From NCBI RefSeq assembly GCF_900102175.1, contig NZ_FNKN01000002.1, forward strand, positions 716,314 through 780,313: a stretch of DNA of 64,000 nt, given 5' to 3'. The translations under genes were made by a program, and so were the position numbers. The stretch is from Microbacterium sp. cf332 (GTDB lineage: Bacteria; Actinomycetota; Actinomycetes; Actinomycetales; Microbacteriaceae). Under the pieces are notes generated by a model, which worked only from the letters and a program-made list of their open reading frames with translations, did no database searches and was not told the origin of the DNA. Positions 23,681 to 32,197 of this stretch are shown here, in pieces. How positions within the stretch are numbered: position 1 is the first letter of the stretch; every line of letters begins with the position of its first letter.

Positions 23681-25783
23681 GTGAGTCGAGAGCAGCAGTC
23701 CTGGGATGCCGATCCCTACGCCGATCTCGACTGGAACCCCGACGAGTTCGCGCCGCCCGAAGACCTCGACGCTCCGCCTCCGCCCGAGTTCGACGGCTAC
23801 GGCGCGGCGGTGGCCCGCGCCACCCGCGATCGGAGCCCGGCCGCCGATGCCGGCCCGTCGTCGGCGTCCCGCGCCGCTTCAGCGTCGGCGCGGCCTTCAT
23901 CGACGCCCGCCCGGGCCGTCACCGCGGCACCGGCGGCCGTGCTCTCGCTCGCCCGCCGCGACTTCACGAACGCCGACCCGCGGGCCGTGCTGAAAGAGGT
24001 CTTCGGCTACGACGAATTCCGCGGCGACCAGGGCGACATCGTCTCGCACGTCGTCGGCGGCGGGGATGCGGTCGTGCTCATGCCCACCGGCGGCGGCAAG
24101 TCGATCACGTACCAGGTGCCCGCGCTCGTCCGCCCCGGCACCGGGCTGGTGGTCAGCCCGCTGATCGCACTCATGCACGACCAGGTCGACGCCCTGATCG
24201 CCAACGGTGTCCGCGCGGCCTACCTGAACTCGACGCAGTCGCCGGGCGAGCGTGCGGGCGTCGAGCAGGCGTACCTCGCCGGCGAGCTCGACCTGCTCTA
24301 CGTCGCCCCCGAGCGCCTGAGCGTGCCGCAGACGACGCAGCTGCTGCAGCGCGGCGCGCTGAGCGTCATCGCCATCGACGAGGCGCACTGCGTGTCGCAG
24401 TGGGGACACGACTTCCGGCCCGATTACCTCGCGCTCGGCGACCTCGACGAGCGATTCCCCGGGGTGCCGCGCATGGCTCTGACCGCGACCGCCACTCGCG
24501 CCACGCACCAGGAGCTCACCGAACGGCTGCGGCTGCCGGAGGCGCGCCACTTCGTGGCGAGTTTCGACCGCCCGAACATCCAGTACCGCATCGAGCCCAA
24601 GGTCGATCCGCGGCGGCAGCTCGTGACCTTCATCCGCTCGATGCCCGAGGGCTCGGCCGGCATCGTCTACGCCCTCAGCCGCAAATCGGTCGAGCAGACC
24701 GCCGACTACCTCGCCGCGCAGGGGCTCGATGCGCTGCCGTACCACGCGGGCCTCCCGGCCGAGATGCGCGCGGCCCATCAGTCTCGGTTCCTGCGCGAGG
24801 ACGGCGTCGTGATGGTCGCCACGATCGCGTTCGGGATGGGCATCGACAAGCCCGACGTTCGCTTCGTCGCCCACATCGATCTGCCGAAGTCCGTCGAGGG
24901 CTACTACCAGGAGACGGGCCGCGCAGGGCGCGACGGCGACGCCTCCATCGCCTGGATGGCGTACGGTCTCGGCGACGTCGTGCAGCAGCGGCGCCTCATC
25001 GACCAGAGCCCCGGCGACCGCACGTTCAAGATGCGGATGGGGCAGCACCTCGATGCGATGCTCGCGCTCTGCGAGACCGTCGCCTGCCGCCGCCAGAACC
25101 TGCTCGGCTACTTCGGGCAGGAGTCCGCGCCGTGCGGCAACTGCGACACGTGCCTCACGCCGCCCGACACCTGGGACGGCCTCGTCCCGGCCCAGAAGCT
25201 GCTGTCGACGATCGTCCGGCTGCAGCGCGAGCGCAACCAGTCGTTCGGCGCCGGCCACCTCGTCGACATCCTGCGGGGTGCCTCGACCGAGCGCATCCGC
25301 CAGCAGCGTCACGACGAGCTGGCGACGTACGGCCTCGGCTCAGACCTGTCCGACCAGGACTGGCGCAGTGTCATCCGGCAGCTCCTGGCCCGCGGCATCC
25401 TCGTCGCCCGGGGTGAGTACGGCGTGCTCGCCGTCGGCGACGCCGGGGCACCGGTGCTCAAGGGCGAGGCCGGCGTGCCGCTGCGGCGCGACGTCCTCGG
25501 ACGCGGCCAGAACAGCGGCGGGTCGCGCGTGCGCAAGACGGCCGCGGCCGAGCAGGTCGCCGAGGGCGACCGCGACCTCTTCGAGGCTCTGCGGGCGTGG
25601 CGCGCCGAACAGGCGCGCGAGCAGGGTGTTCCCGCCTACATCGTCTTCGGCGACGCGACGCTGCGCGCTCTCGCCGATCGTCGTCCGCGCTCCGCCGCCG
25701 ACCTCGAGGGCATCACCGGCATCGGCGCGAAGAAACGCGAAGCGTACGGCGACGCCGTGCTGGCCGTCGTCGCGTCGCACTGA
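23681..25783 (+). CDS. recQ: RecQ-type ATP-dependent DNA helicase
   Basis: 3'-5' DNA helicase for recombination and fork repair, 700 residues. After an acidic Pro-rich N-terminus (1-90) come motif 0 FGYDEFRGDQ, Walker A MPTGGGKS, motif II IDEAHCVSQWGHDFRPDY, SF2 motif TATAT, motif V ATIAFGMGIDKPDVR and motif VI QETGRAGRDG. The zinc site is complete: CRRQNLL...C-GNC-DTC with four cysteines. A winged-helix region and an HRDC domain (about 620-700, ending ITGIGAKKREAYGDAVL) follow, so this is a full-length RecQ. No SOS box is seen near its start. Confidence 0.95.
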   Translation: MSREQQSWDADPYADLDWNPDEFAPPEDLDAPPPPEFDGYGAAVARATRDRSPAADAGPSSASRAASASARPSSTPARAVTAAPAAVLSLARRDFTNADPRAVLKEVFGYDEFRGDQGDIVSHVVGGGDAVVLMPTGGGKSITYQVPALVRPGTGLVVSPLIALMHDQVDALIANGVRAAYLNSTQSPGERAGVEQAYLAGELDLLYVAPERLSVPQTTQLLQRGALSVIAIDEAHCVSQWGHDFRPDYLALGDLDERFPGVPRMALTATATRATHQELTERLRLPEARHFVASFDRPNIQYRIEPKVDPRRQLVTFIRSMPEGSAGIVYALSRKSVEQTADYLAAQGLDALPYHAGLPAEMRAAHQSRFLREDGVVMVATIAFGMGIDKPDVRFVAHIDLPKSVEGYYQETGRAGRDGDASIAWMAYGLGDVVQQRRLIDQSPGDRTFKMRMGQHLDAMLALCETVACRRQNLLGYFGQESAPCGNCDTCLTPPDTWDGLVPAQKLLSTIVRLQRERNQSFGAGHLVDILRGASTERIRQQRHDELATYGLGSDLSDQDWRSVIRQLLARGILVARGEYGVLAVGDAGAPVLKGEAGVPLRRDVLGRGQNSGGSRVRKTAAAEQVAEGDRDLFEALRAWRAEQAREQGVPAYIVFGDATLRALADRRPRSAADLEGITGIGAKKREAYGDAVLAVVASH

Positions 25784-25872
25784 CCCAGGCCCGCGCCCGC
25801 ACCCGCGGCGACCCGCCGCACGACGCCCGCGCACGGCGACCCGCCGCTCGAGCACCAGCGCGTCAACACACC

Positions 25873-27189
25873 TCAGGGCAGGACATCCGCGAGATGCGCT
25901 CTCAGGTGCGCCGCGACATCGACCGCCTCCGGGTCGTAGAGCCACTGGTACTGCAGCCCGTCCCACAGGGCGAGAAGCCAGACGGCTTCGGCGACGGGGT
26001 CGCGGTGCGACGAGAGGATGCCGTCGGCCTGCGCCGCTCGGAACAGCGCGGCGAACTCGTCGATCGAACGGTCGAAGCGGTCGCGGAAGTGGGTGTGCGC
26101 GGGGTGGTCGGCGGGGATGGCCTCGCAGCTGAGTACCGCATAGACCTCGATCAGTCCGGGCTCGTCTCGCGCATCGCGCGCTGCTGCGGCCGGCAACGCC
26201 CGCAGGCGAGCGGCACCGTCGCCGGGGGCGCTCCCGCTGCCGACGGTCGCGGAGACGCGTTCGTCGCGCGCCACCATGACGGCTCGCAGCAGATCCGCCT
26301 TCGTCGGGTAATGGTGGAGCAGCGTCGACTTCGACGCGCCGACGGCCGCGGCGATATCGCGGAGGCTCGTCTCGACGTAACCCTGGCGGGCGAAGAGCGC
26401 GATCGCGTCGGCGACGATGCGCTCGCGCCGCTCGCGCCCGACCCGGTAACCGTCATCGGGAGCATCGCGGGTCGCTGCGTCGATCTGCGGGGCGGCGGGC
26501 ACGTTCTCGCGCCCGCCACGGGCGGCGGCATCCGGTCGACGAGCGCCGCCGCCCGACGTGCGCCGGCCGGGCGCCCGCCCGAGCGATGCGGAGTGCGATG
26601 CGAGCATCGATGCGACGTCGATGCGACCGGGGAGGTACAGGCGCAGCACCTGCAGTCCGTCCCATGCCGCCGTGATCCGCACGCTCTCGCCACGCACGTC
26701 CCGCTCGCGCGCCACGACGCCGGACGCGATGCCCGCTTCCAGTGACCGAGACGCGAGGTCGCGGATGCGGTCGTATCGGGTGGCCATCGACCGGTGGGCC
26801 GGGTGCGTCCGTGCGCACGCCTCGCCGCTGAGCGCCGCGAACAGCTCGAGATACCCCGGCACCTGCTCGTTGTGCGCGGCGAGTGCGGCGAACGGCAGGG
26901 CGGCTCCCGCGCCGACCCGGTCGAGCGCCGCGTTCTCGGCCTCGAGGGCGGCCACGACCGCCGCCAGCAGCTCGTCCTTCGAGGCGACATGTTTGAGCAG
27001 GCCGGTGTGGCTGATGCCGGCGCCGGCGGCGACGTCCCGCATCGACGTCGCCCGATATCCCTGCGCGACGAAGAGCGTGCGCGCAGAGGCGACGATGCGT
27101 TCCCGGGTCTGCCGGGCGCGGGCACCGCGAGTATCCCGGTCGCCACGGGCGCCGTCGGCACCGCCCGTGGGTGGGGTCGCAGTGGTCAC
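25873..27189 (-). CDS. Tandem (double) TetR-family regulator
   Basis: 438 residues containing two complete TetR/AcrR repressors in one chain. Unit 1 (about 22-215): RERIVASARTLFVAQGY, HTH ISHTGLLKHVASKDELL, ligand domain. Unit 2 (about 255-438): RERIVADAIALFARQGY, HTH ASKSTLLHHYPTKADLL, ligand domain with a closing WDGLQYQWLYDPE similar to unit 1's WDGLQVLRLYLPG. The halves are paralogous, as in an internal duplication joined by an Arg/Ala-rich linker. Ordinary TetR proteins have about 200 residues and act as dimers; this would be a pseudo-dimer or bind two sites. GTG 27189 has GGGAG upstream. Divergent from the beta-glucosidase gene, its probable target. Confidence 0.9.
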   Translation of the reverse strand: MTTATPPTGGADGARGDRDTRGARARQTRERIVASARTLFVAQGYRATSMRDVAAGAGISHTGLLKHVASKDELLAAVVAALEAENAALDRVGAGAALPFAALAAHNEQVPGYLELFAALSGEACARTHPAHRSMATRYDRIRDLASRSLEAGIASGVVARERDVRGESVRITAAWDGLQVLRLYLPGRIDVASMLASHSASLGRAPGRRTSGGGARRPDAAARGGRENVPAAPQIDAATRDAPDDGYRVGRERRERIVADAIALFARQGYVETSLRDIAAAVGASKSTLLHHYPTKADLLRAVMVARDERVSATVGSGSAPGDGAARLRALPAAAARDARDEPGLIEVYAVLSCEAIPADHPAHTHFRDRFDRSIDEFAALFRAAQADGILSSHRDPVAEAVWLLALWDGLQYQWLYDPEAVDVAAHLRAHLADVLP

Positions 27190-27230
27190 GTCGCTCCCTT
27201 CGCGGTCAGTCTAGGGGCGAGGTTGCCGTG

Positions 27231-27273
27231 CGATCGGTTTTCAGTTACCAATCGGTCGGGATTCGGATACGCT
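27231..27273 (+). promoter_or_regulatory. Promoter and palindromic operator between tetR and beta-glucosidase
   Basis: CGATCGGT (27231-27238) and ACCAATCG (27247-27254) form an inverted repeat with one mismatch and an 8-nt spacer. It overlaps a -35-like TTACCA (27245-27250), which is 17 nt before TACGCT (27268-27273). This fits repression by the adjacent TetR-type protein. Confidence 0.45.
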
Positions 27274-27313
27274 CAGGAGCAGTCGTCCTGGTCTGCCGCA
27301 ACAAGGGAGTGAA

Positions 27314-29089
27314 ATGACCACTGAGCGCCCCTGGCTCGAGACGAGCCTGCCGATCGCCGAACGCGTCGAGCTGCTGCTGTCGCAGATGACCGTGGCGGAG
27401 AAGGCGGGACTCTTCTTCCAGACCATGATCACGATCGGCCCGGGCGGTGAGCTGTCGTCGGGCGACTCGGCCTTCGGCCTGCCGTCGACCGACGAGTACG
27501 TCAACGAGCGCCACATGACGCACTTCAATCTGCTGGGGGCGGCGCCGAGCGCGGGGGAGATCGCGCGCTGGCACAACCGCCTGCAGGAGCTCGCGGCGTC
27601 CACGCGTCTGGGAATCCCGGTGACGATCTCGACCGACCCGCGCAACTCGTTCTCCGACAACCCCGGTGCCGCGATGCTCGCCGGTCCGTTCTCGGAGTGG
27701 CCCGACGCGCTCGGTCTCGCGGCGACGCGCGACGAAGACCTCGTGCGCCGGTTCGGCGACATCGCCCGTCGGGAGTATCTGTCGGTCGGCATCCGCGTCG
27801 CGCTGCATCCCCAGGTCGATCTCGCCACCGAGCCGCGCTGGGCCCGTCAGCTGCAGACGTTCGGGGAGGACGCCGAGCTGTCGGGGCGCCTGGGCGCCGC
27901 GTACATCCGGGGCTTCCAGGGCGACGAGCTCGGTCCGCACTCGGTCGCGACGATGGTCAAGCACTTCCCGGGCGGCGGCCCGCAGCAGGACGGCGAGGAT
28001 CCGCACTTCGCCTACGGTCGCGAGCAGGTCTATCCCGGCGGTGCGTTCGAGCTGCACCTCGAGCCGTTCGCCGCGGCGTTCGAGGCGGGCGTCAGCCAGG
28101 TCATGCCGTACTACGGGATGCCGATGGGCACGGAGTACGAGGAGGTCGGATTCGGCTTCAACAAGTCGGTGCTCACGGGACTGCTGCGCGAGCGCTTCGG
28201 GTTCGAGGGCATCGTCTGCACCGACTGGGGCCTCGTGACCGACAGCGACATCATGGGCACGGAGTTCCCCGCCCGGGCCTGGGGCGTCGAGCACCTGACC
28301 CCCGCTGAGCGGATGGCCCGGATCCTCGACGCGGGCGCGGACCAGTTCGGCGGCGAGCGGTGCACCGAGATCCTGCTGCAGCTCGTGGCCGACGGCGTCG
28401 TGAGCGAGGAGCGGCTCGACGTCTCGGCGCGGCGACTGCTCCGCGAGAAGTTCGTGCTCGGCCTGTTCGATGACCCGTATGTCGATGCGGATGCCGCCGA
28501 CGCCATCGCCGGATCGGTGGAGTTCCGCGCCGCCGGCGACGCCGCGCAGCGCGCCTCGATCACCGTGCTGCAGACGTCGGATGCCCTGCCGTTCGCGCGC
28601 GGCATCAGGCTCTACGTCGAGGGAGTGGATGCCGACGTCGCCGCCCGCTACGGCGAGGTGGTCTCGTCGCCGGTGGGGGCCGACCTCGCCGTCCTGCGAC
28701 TTCAGGCGCCGTACGAGGAGCGGGGCTCGGCGTTCGAGAACCACTTTCACGCCGGGTCGCTCGACTTCCCCGTCGACGTCCTGGAGCACGTCGCCCAGGT
28801 CGCGGCCTCGGTGCCGACCGTCGTCGACGTCTACCTCGATCGCCCGGCGATCCTCGGCCCCATCGTCGAGACCGGCGCTGCGGTCGTCGCGAACTGGGGA
28901 GCGAGCGCCGCGGCACTGCTCGACGTGCTCACCGGCGTCGCTCGCGCAGAGGGGCGACTGCCCTTCGACATCCCGCGCTCCATGGCCGCCGTCGAGGCCT
29001 CGCGGCCCGATGTGCCGTTCGACACCGCCGACCCCCTCTTCCGTTTCGGCCACCGCGTCGAGCTGTCGGGTCCGGACGCCCGGGTGTAG
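27314..29089 (+). CDS. Glycoside hydrolase family 3 beta-glucosidase-like enzyme
   Basis: Cytoplasmic GH3 enzyme of 591 residues without signal peptide; probably cleaves beta-glucosides or related short glycosides. Visible are LLSQMTVAEKAGLFFQ, VTISTDPRN-x-FSDNPG, the substrate-site MVKHFPGGGPQQDGEDPHF and the nucleophile box GIVCTDWGLV (Asp in TDWG). The C-terminal alpha/beta sandwich (about 400-580) holds the acid/base region but is short. A good AAGGGAG stands before ATG 27314. A TetR operator-like palindrome overlaps the promoter, and a bulged hairpin follows the stop. Confidence 0.9.
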   Translation: MTTERPWLETSLPIAERVELLLSQMTVAEKAGLFFQTMITIGPGGELSSGDSAFGLPSTDEYVNERHMTHFNLLGAAPSAGEIARWHNRLQELAASTRLGIPVTISTDPRNSFSDNPGAAMLAGPFSEWPDALGLAATRDEDLVRRFGDIARREYLSVGIRVALHPQVDLATEPRWARQLQTFGEDAELSGRLGAAYIRGFQGDELGPHSVATMVKHFPGGGPQQDGEDPHFAYGREQVYPGGAFELHLEPFAAAFEAGVSQVMPYYGMPMGTEYEEVGFGFNKSVLTGLLRERFGFEGIVCTDWGLVTDSDIMGTEFPARAWGVEHLTPAERMARILDAGADQFGGERCTEILLQLVADGVVSEERLDVSARRLLREKFVLGLFDDPYVDADAADAIAGSVEFRAAGDAAQRASITVLQTSDALPFARGIRLYVEGVDADVAARYGEVVSSPVGADLAVLRLQAPYEERGSAFENHFHAGSLDFPVDVLEHVAQVAASVPTVVDVYLDRPAILGPIVETGAAVVANWGASAAALLDVLTGVARAEGRLPFDIPRSMAAVEASRPDVPFDTADPLFRFGHRVELSGPDARV

Positions 29090-29095
29090 CCGGCG

Positions 29096-29133
29096 CACAA
29101 GCCCGACCGGCGACGTCCGGTTCGGGGCTTGTG
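29096..29133 (+). terminator. Hairpin after beta-glucosidase gene
   Basis: CACAAGCCCGACCGG (29096-29110) pairs with CCGGTTCGGGGCTTGTG (29117-29133) with two single-base bulges, seven nt after the stop. Confidence 0.65.
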
Positions 29134-29139
29134 GCTGTT

Positions 29140-29179
29140 GTCCAACACAGTTGGACGCGCGTTGTGGAACACCTACCGT
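29140..29179 (+). promoter_or_regulatory. Promoter with perfect palindromic operator before acyl-CoA oxidase gene
   Basis: GTCCAACACAGTTGGAC (29140-29156) is a perfect inverted repeat with 7-bp arms. Its right arm forms a -35 TTGGAC (29151-29156), 17 nt before TACCGT (29174-29179). Such short palindromes over a -35 usually bind a TetR-type repressor; no regulator gene is adjacent. Confidence 0.5.
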
Positions 29180-29219
29180 GATAATCGACTCCGATCCTTC
29201 CGACGTCGAAAGGCACGCG

Positions 29220-31379
29220 ATGACCGACGCCGCTGTTCGCCCCCACAAGCCCGCAACTGCAAACCGCACCCCCGCGGGGGGAGCGCCGACCGCGCCCCGC
29301 ACCGCGGGCGAGGCGCACGAGCCCCGCATCGACATCGAGGCCGTCACCGACCTGCTGCTCGGCACCTGGGCGTCGACGCGGCGCGAGGCGCGCGAGATGA
29401 TCAAGGACCCGGTGTTCTGGCAGATCCCGGGCGAGGCGATGGCCTCGCACCGGGAACGCGTGCTGAAGCAGCTGCACCTGCTGGTCGAACGGGGGGCATC
29501 CGGTCGCGCGTACCCGAAGGAGTACGGCGGAGGCGGCGACAACGGCGCCAACCTCGCCGGTTTCGAGGAGCTCGTCCTCGCCGACCCCAGCCTGCAGATC
29601 AAGTCGGGCGTGCAGTGGGGCCTGTTCGGGTCGGCGATCCACCAGCTCGGCACCAAGCCGCATCACGACGCCTGGCTGCGCGACGCGATGGAGATGCGGC
29701 TGCCGGGCGCCTTCGCGATGACCGAGACCGGCCACGGCTCGGATGTCGCCGCCATCGGCACCACCGCCACCTATGATCCCGAAACCGAGGAGTTCGTCAT
29801 CCACACGCCCTTCCGGGGTGCGTGGAAGGACTACCTCGGGAACGCCGCGGTGCACGGGAAGGCTGCGACCCTGTTCGCCCAGCTCATCACCGGCGGCGTC
29901 AACTACGGCGTGCACTGCTTCTTCGTGCCGCTGCGCGACGACGAGGGAGGCTTCCTGCCCGGTGTCGGCGGAGAGGACGACGGCGTCAAGGGCGGCCTGA
30001 ACGGCATCGACAACGGCCGGCTGCACTTCGACCACGTGCGCATCCCGCGCACCAACCTCCTCAACCGCTACGGCGACGTCGCGCCCGACGGCACCTACTC
30101 GTCGGAGATCGAGAGCCCGGGACGGCGCTTCTTCACGATGCTCGGGGCCCTCGTGCAGGGCCGCGTCTCGCTCGACGGCTCGGCGACGACGGCGTCGGCG
30201 CTGTCGGAGTACATCGCCATCACGTACGGGAACCAGCGCCGCCAGTTCGACTCGGGGGCCGGCACCGACGAGGTGACCCTGCTCGACTACGGCCGCCACC
30301 AGCGCCGGCTGCTGCCGCGGCTCGCGCAGACCTACGCGCAGTACTTCGCTCACGACGAGCTGCTGCAGGCGTTCGACGGCGTGTTCTCGGGGCGCACCGA
30401 CACCCCGGAAGGGCGCGAGAACCTCGAGACCCTCGCCGCCGCACTGAAGCCGCTCTCGACGTGGAACGCCCTGGACACGATCCAGGAGTGCCGCGAAGCC
30501 TGCGGCGGCCAGGGCTTCCTGGCGGAGAACCGCATGGTCGACCTGCACCACGACCTCGACGTGTACGTCACGTTCGAGGGCGACAACAACGTGCTGCTGC
30601 AGCTGGTCGGCAAGCGGCTGCTCAACGATTACGCGAAGCAGTTCCGCGGGGCGGATGCCGCAGCGCTGGCCAAGTTCGCCGCCGTGTCGACGGCGGAGCG
30701 CGTCTTCCACGGAGCGGGGCTGCGTCAGCTCGGACAGTCCGTCGCCGACTTCGGTCAGACCGCGCGGTCCGTCGAGCGGGGGCTGCGTGCCGAGCAGCAG
30801 CACGAGCTGCTCACCGGCCGGGTCGAGCAGATGATCGCGACCGTCGCCGCTGCGCTCCGCCCGGCCGCGAAGATGTCGCAGGCGGATGCCGCCGCGGTGT
30901 TCAACGCGCACCAGTCCGAGCTCATCGAGGCGGCCCGCGCGCACGGCGAACTGCTGCAGTGGGAGGCGTTCGCCGAGGGCATCAAGCGGATCGAGGACGA
31001 GGGCACCCGCCAGGTCCTCGTATGGCTGCGCGATCTCTTCGGGCTCAGCCTGATCGAGCGCCATCTCGCCTGGTACCTCGTCAACGGTCGCCTCTCGGCG
31101 CAGCGCGGCGCCGCCGTGACGCGGTACATCGACCGCCTGTGCGCTCGGCTCCGTCCGCACGCCCAGGACCTCGTCGACGCGTTCGGCTTCGCCCCCGAGC
31201 ACGTCCGCGCGCCCATCGCGTCGGGCGTGGAGGCGGAGCGGCAGCGCGAGGCGCGCGCCTACTTCGCGGGGCTCGCCGCGTCGGGGGCGGCACCGGTCTC
31301 GGAGAAGTCGCTCGCGACGCCCGGCAGGACCGGCGCATCGGGGAAGCCGGGATCCTCGGGCAAGACGCGCTCGTCGTGA
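29220..31379 (+). CDS. Acyl-CoA dehydrogenase/oxidase (ACOX-like)
   Basis: FAD enzyme for the first step of fatty acid beta-oxidation, 719 residues, much longer than ordinary acyl-CoA dehydrogenases (about 390) and matching the acyl-CoA oxidase-like group. Seen: FAMTETGHGSDVAAIGTTATYD (FAD/substrate loop), WKDYLGNAAVHGKAATLFAQL, HFDHVRIPRTNLLNRYGDV, EACGGQGFLAENRMVDL and the catalytic Glu in YVTFEGDNNVLLQL. The C-terminal acyl-CoA oxidase domain extends from about 480. ATG 29220 has GAAAGG upstream and a 34-nt leader from the predicted promoter. Whether electrons go to O2 or ETF cannot be told from sequence. Confidence 0.92.
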   Translation: MTDAAVRPHKPATANRTPAGGAPTAPRTAGEAHEPRIDIEAVTDLLLGTWASTRREAREMIKDPVFWQIPGEAMASHRERVLKQLHLLVERGASGRAYPKEYGGGGDNGANLAGFEELVLADPSLQIKSGVQWGLFGSAIHQLGTKPHHDAWLRDAMEMRLPGAFAMTETGHGSDVAAIGTTATYDPETEEFVIHTPFRGAWKDYLGNAAVHGKAATLFAQLITGGVNYGVHCFFVPLRDDEGGFLPGVGGEDDGVKGGLNGIDNGRLHFDHVRIPRTNLLNRYGDVAPDGTYSSEIESPGRRFFTMLGALVQGRVSLDGSATTASALSEYIAITYGNQRRQFDSGAGTDEVTLLDYGRHQRRLLPRLAQTYAQYFAHDELLQAFDGVFSGRTDTPEGRENLETLAAALKPLSTWNALDTIQECREACGGQGFLAENRMVDLHHDLDVYVTFEGDNNVLLQLVGKRLLNDYAKQFRGADAAALAKFAAVSTAERVFHGAGLRQLGQSVADFGQTARSVERGLRAEQQHELLTGRVEQMIATVAAALRPAAKMSQADAAAVFNAHQSELIEAARAHGELLQWEAFAEGIKRIEDEGTRQVLVWLRDLFGLSLIERHLAWYLVNGRLSAQRGAAVTRYIDRLCARLRPHAQDLVDAFGFAPEHVRAPIASGVEAERQREARAYFAGLAASGAAPVSEKSLATPGRTGASGKPGSSGKTRSS

Positions 31380-31414
31380 CCCGCCTGCGAGCGTCCACCG
31401 TCGGACGCGCTGGC

Positions 31415-31420
31415 TAGCCT
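31415..31420 (+). promoter_or_regulatory. -10 hexamer TAGCCT of leaderless tag gene
   Basis: TAGCCT, six nt, then GTG 31427. Confidence 0.5.
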
Positions 31421-31426
31421 GGCCCG

Positions 31427-32008
31427 GTGACGATCGATCTCATCACCGGACCCGACGGCCTCGCACGATGCGGCTGGGTGGGCGACGACGGCGAGTACCG
31501 GCGCTATCACGACGAGGAGTGGGGCCGGCCGCTCCGCGGCGACCGTCCACTCTTCGAGAAGGTGAGCCTCGAGGGCTTCCAGGCGGGGCTGAGCTGGATC
31601 ACGATCCTCCGGAAGCGCCCCCGGTTCCGTGAGGTGTTCGCCGGTTTCGAGCCCGCGCGCGTGGCGGCCTTCGACGAGTCCGACGTCGCCGGGCTCATGG
31701 CGGACCCCGGGATCATCCGCAACCGCGCCAAGATCGAGGCCACCATATCGAACGCCCGCCTGATGCTCGAGTTCGCCGAGGATGAATTCGACGAGTTCCT
31801 GTGGTCCTTCGCGCCCCCCGCGCGTCGCCGCCCCGCGGGGCTGGCCGATCTGCCCGCCGTCACGGCCGACTCCGAGGCGTTGAGCAAGGCCCTACGCCGA
31901 CGCGGCTTCCGGTTCGTTGGGCCGACCACCATGTACGCCCTCATGCAGTCTTCTGGCATGGTCGACGATCACGTCGCCGGATGCCACCGCGCGACGGACC
32001 CGGTGTGA
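31427..32008 (+). CDS. tag: DNA-3-methyladenine glycosylase I
   Basis: Base-excision repair enzyme removing 3-methyladenine, 193 residues, normal for Tag. Motifs: RCGWV near the start (first zinc Cys), YHDEEWGRPLRGD, LFEKVSLEGFQAGLSWITILRKR (Glu/Trp base pocket), IIRNRAKIEATISNA, and the zinc-binding end DDHVAGCHR with His and Cys. GTG 31427 follows TAGCCT by six nt, so the mRNA is probably leaderless. No LexA box is seen near it. It follows the acyl-CoA oxidase gene by 47 nt but with its own promoter. Confidence 0.95.
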   Translation: MTIDLITGPDGLARCGWVGDDGEYRRYHDEEWGRPLRGDRPLFEKVSLEGFQAGLSWITILRKRPRFREVFAGFEPARVAAFDESDVAGLMADPGIIRNRAKIEATISNARLMLEFAEDEFDEFLWSFAPPARRRPAGLADLPAVTADSEALSKALRRRGFRFVGPTTMYALMQSSGMVDDHVAGCHRATDPV

Positions 32009-32066
32009 CTCCGTGACCTCGTGATGGCTGACGGCGAGCGGCGCAGCACATCCGGGGCCCCAGGCC

Positions 32067-32086
32067 CATGGGGAGAACTCCCCATG
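32067..32086 (+). promoter_or_regulatory. Perfect 20-bp palindrome upstream of the envelope/signalling cluster
   Basis: CATGGGGAGAACTCCCCATG has 9-bp perfect arms and a 2-nt centre. Its middle is about 53 bp upstream of the start expected from TAGGGT (32118-32123), a position typical of activator sites. No -35 box is evident. Confidence 0.5.
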
Positions 32087-32117
32087 TCAAGCGACAAATC
32101 CGTTACGCGGCCTGCCG

Positions 32118-32123
32118 TAGGGT
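32118..32123 (+). promoter_or_regulatory. Candidate -10 TAGGGT of the eight-gene cluster
   Basis: Would start transcription near 32130, giving a leader of about 68 nt that ends in GGGGGGAG before ATG 32198. Confidence 0.4.
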
Positions 32124-32197
32124 AGTTGCGCAGTTCAACCAGCGCGCGCCCGGAGGCCCGGGCCGATGATTGTCGCCCCGGGGGGGAGCCGAGCACG

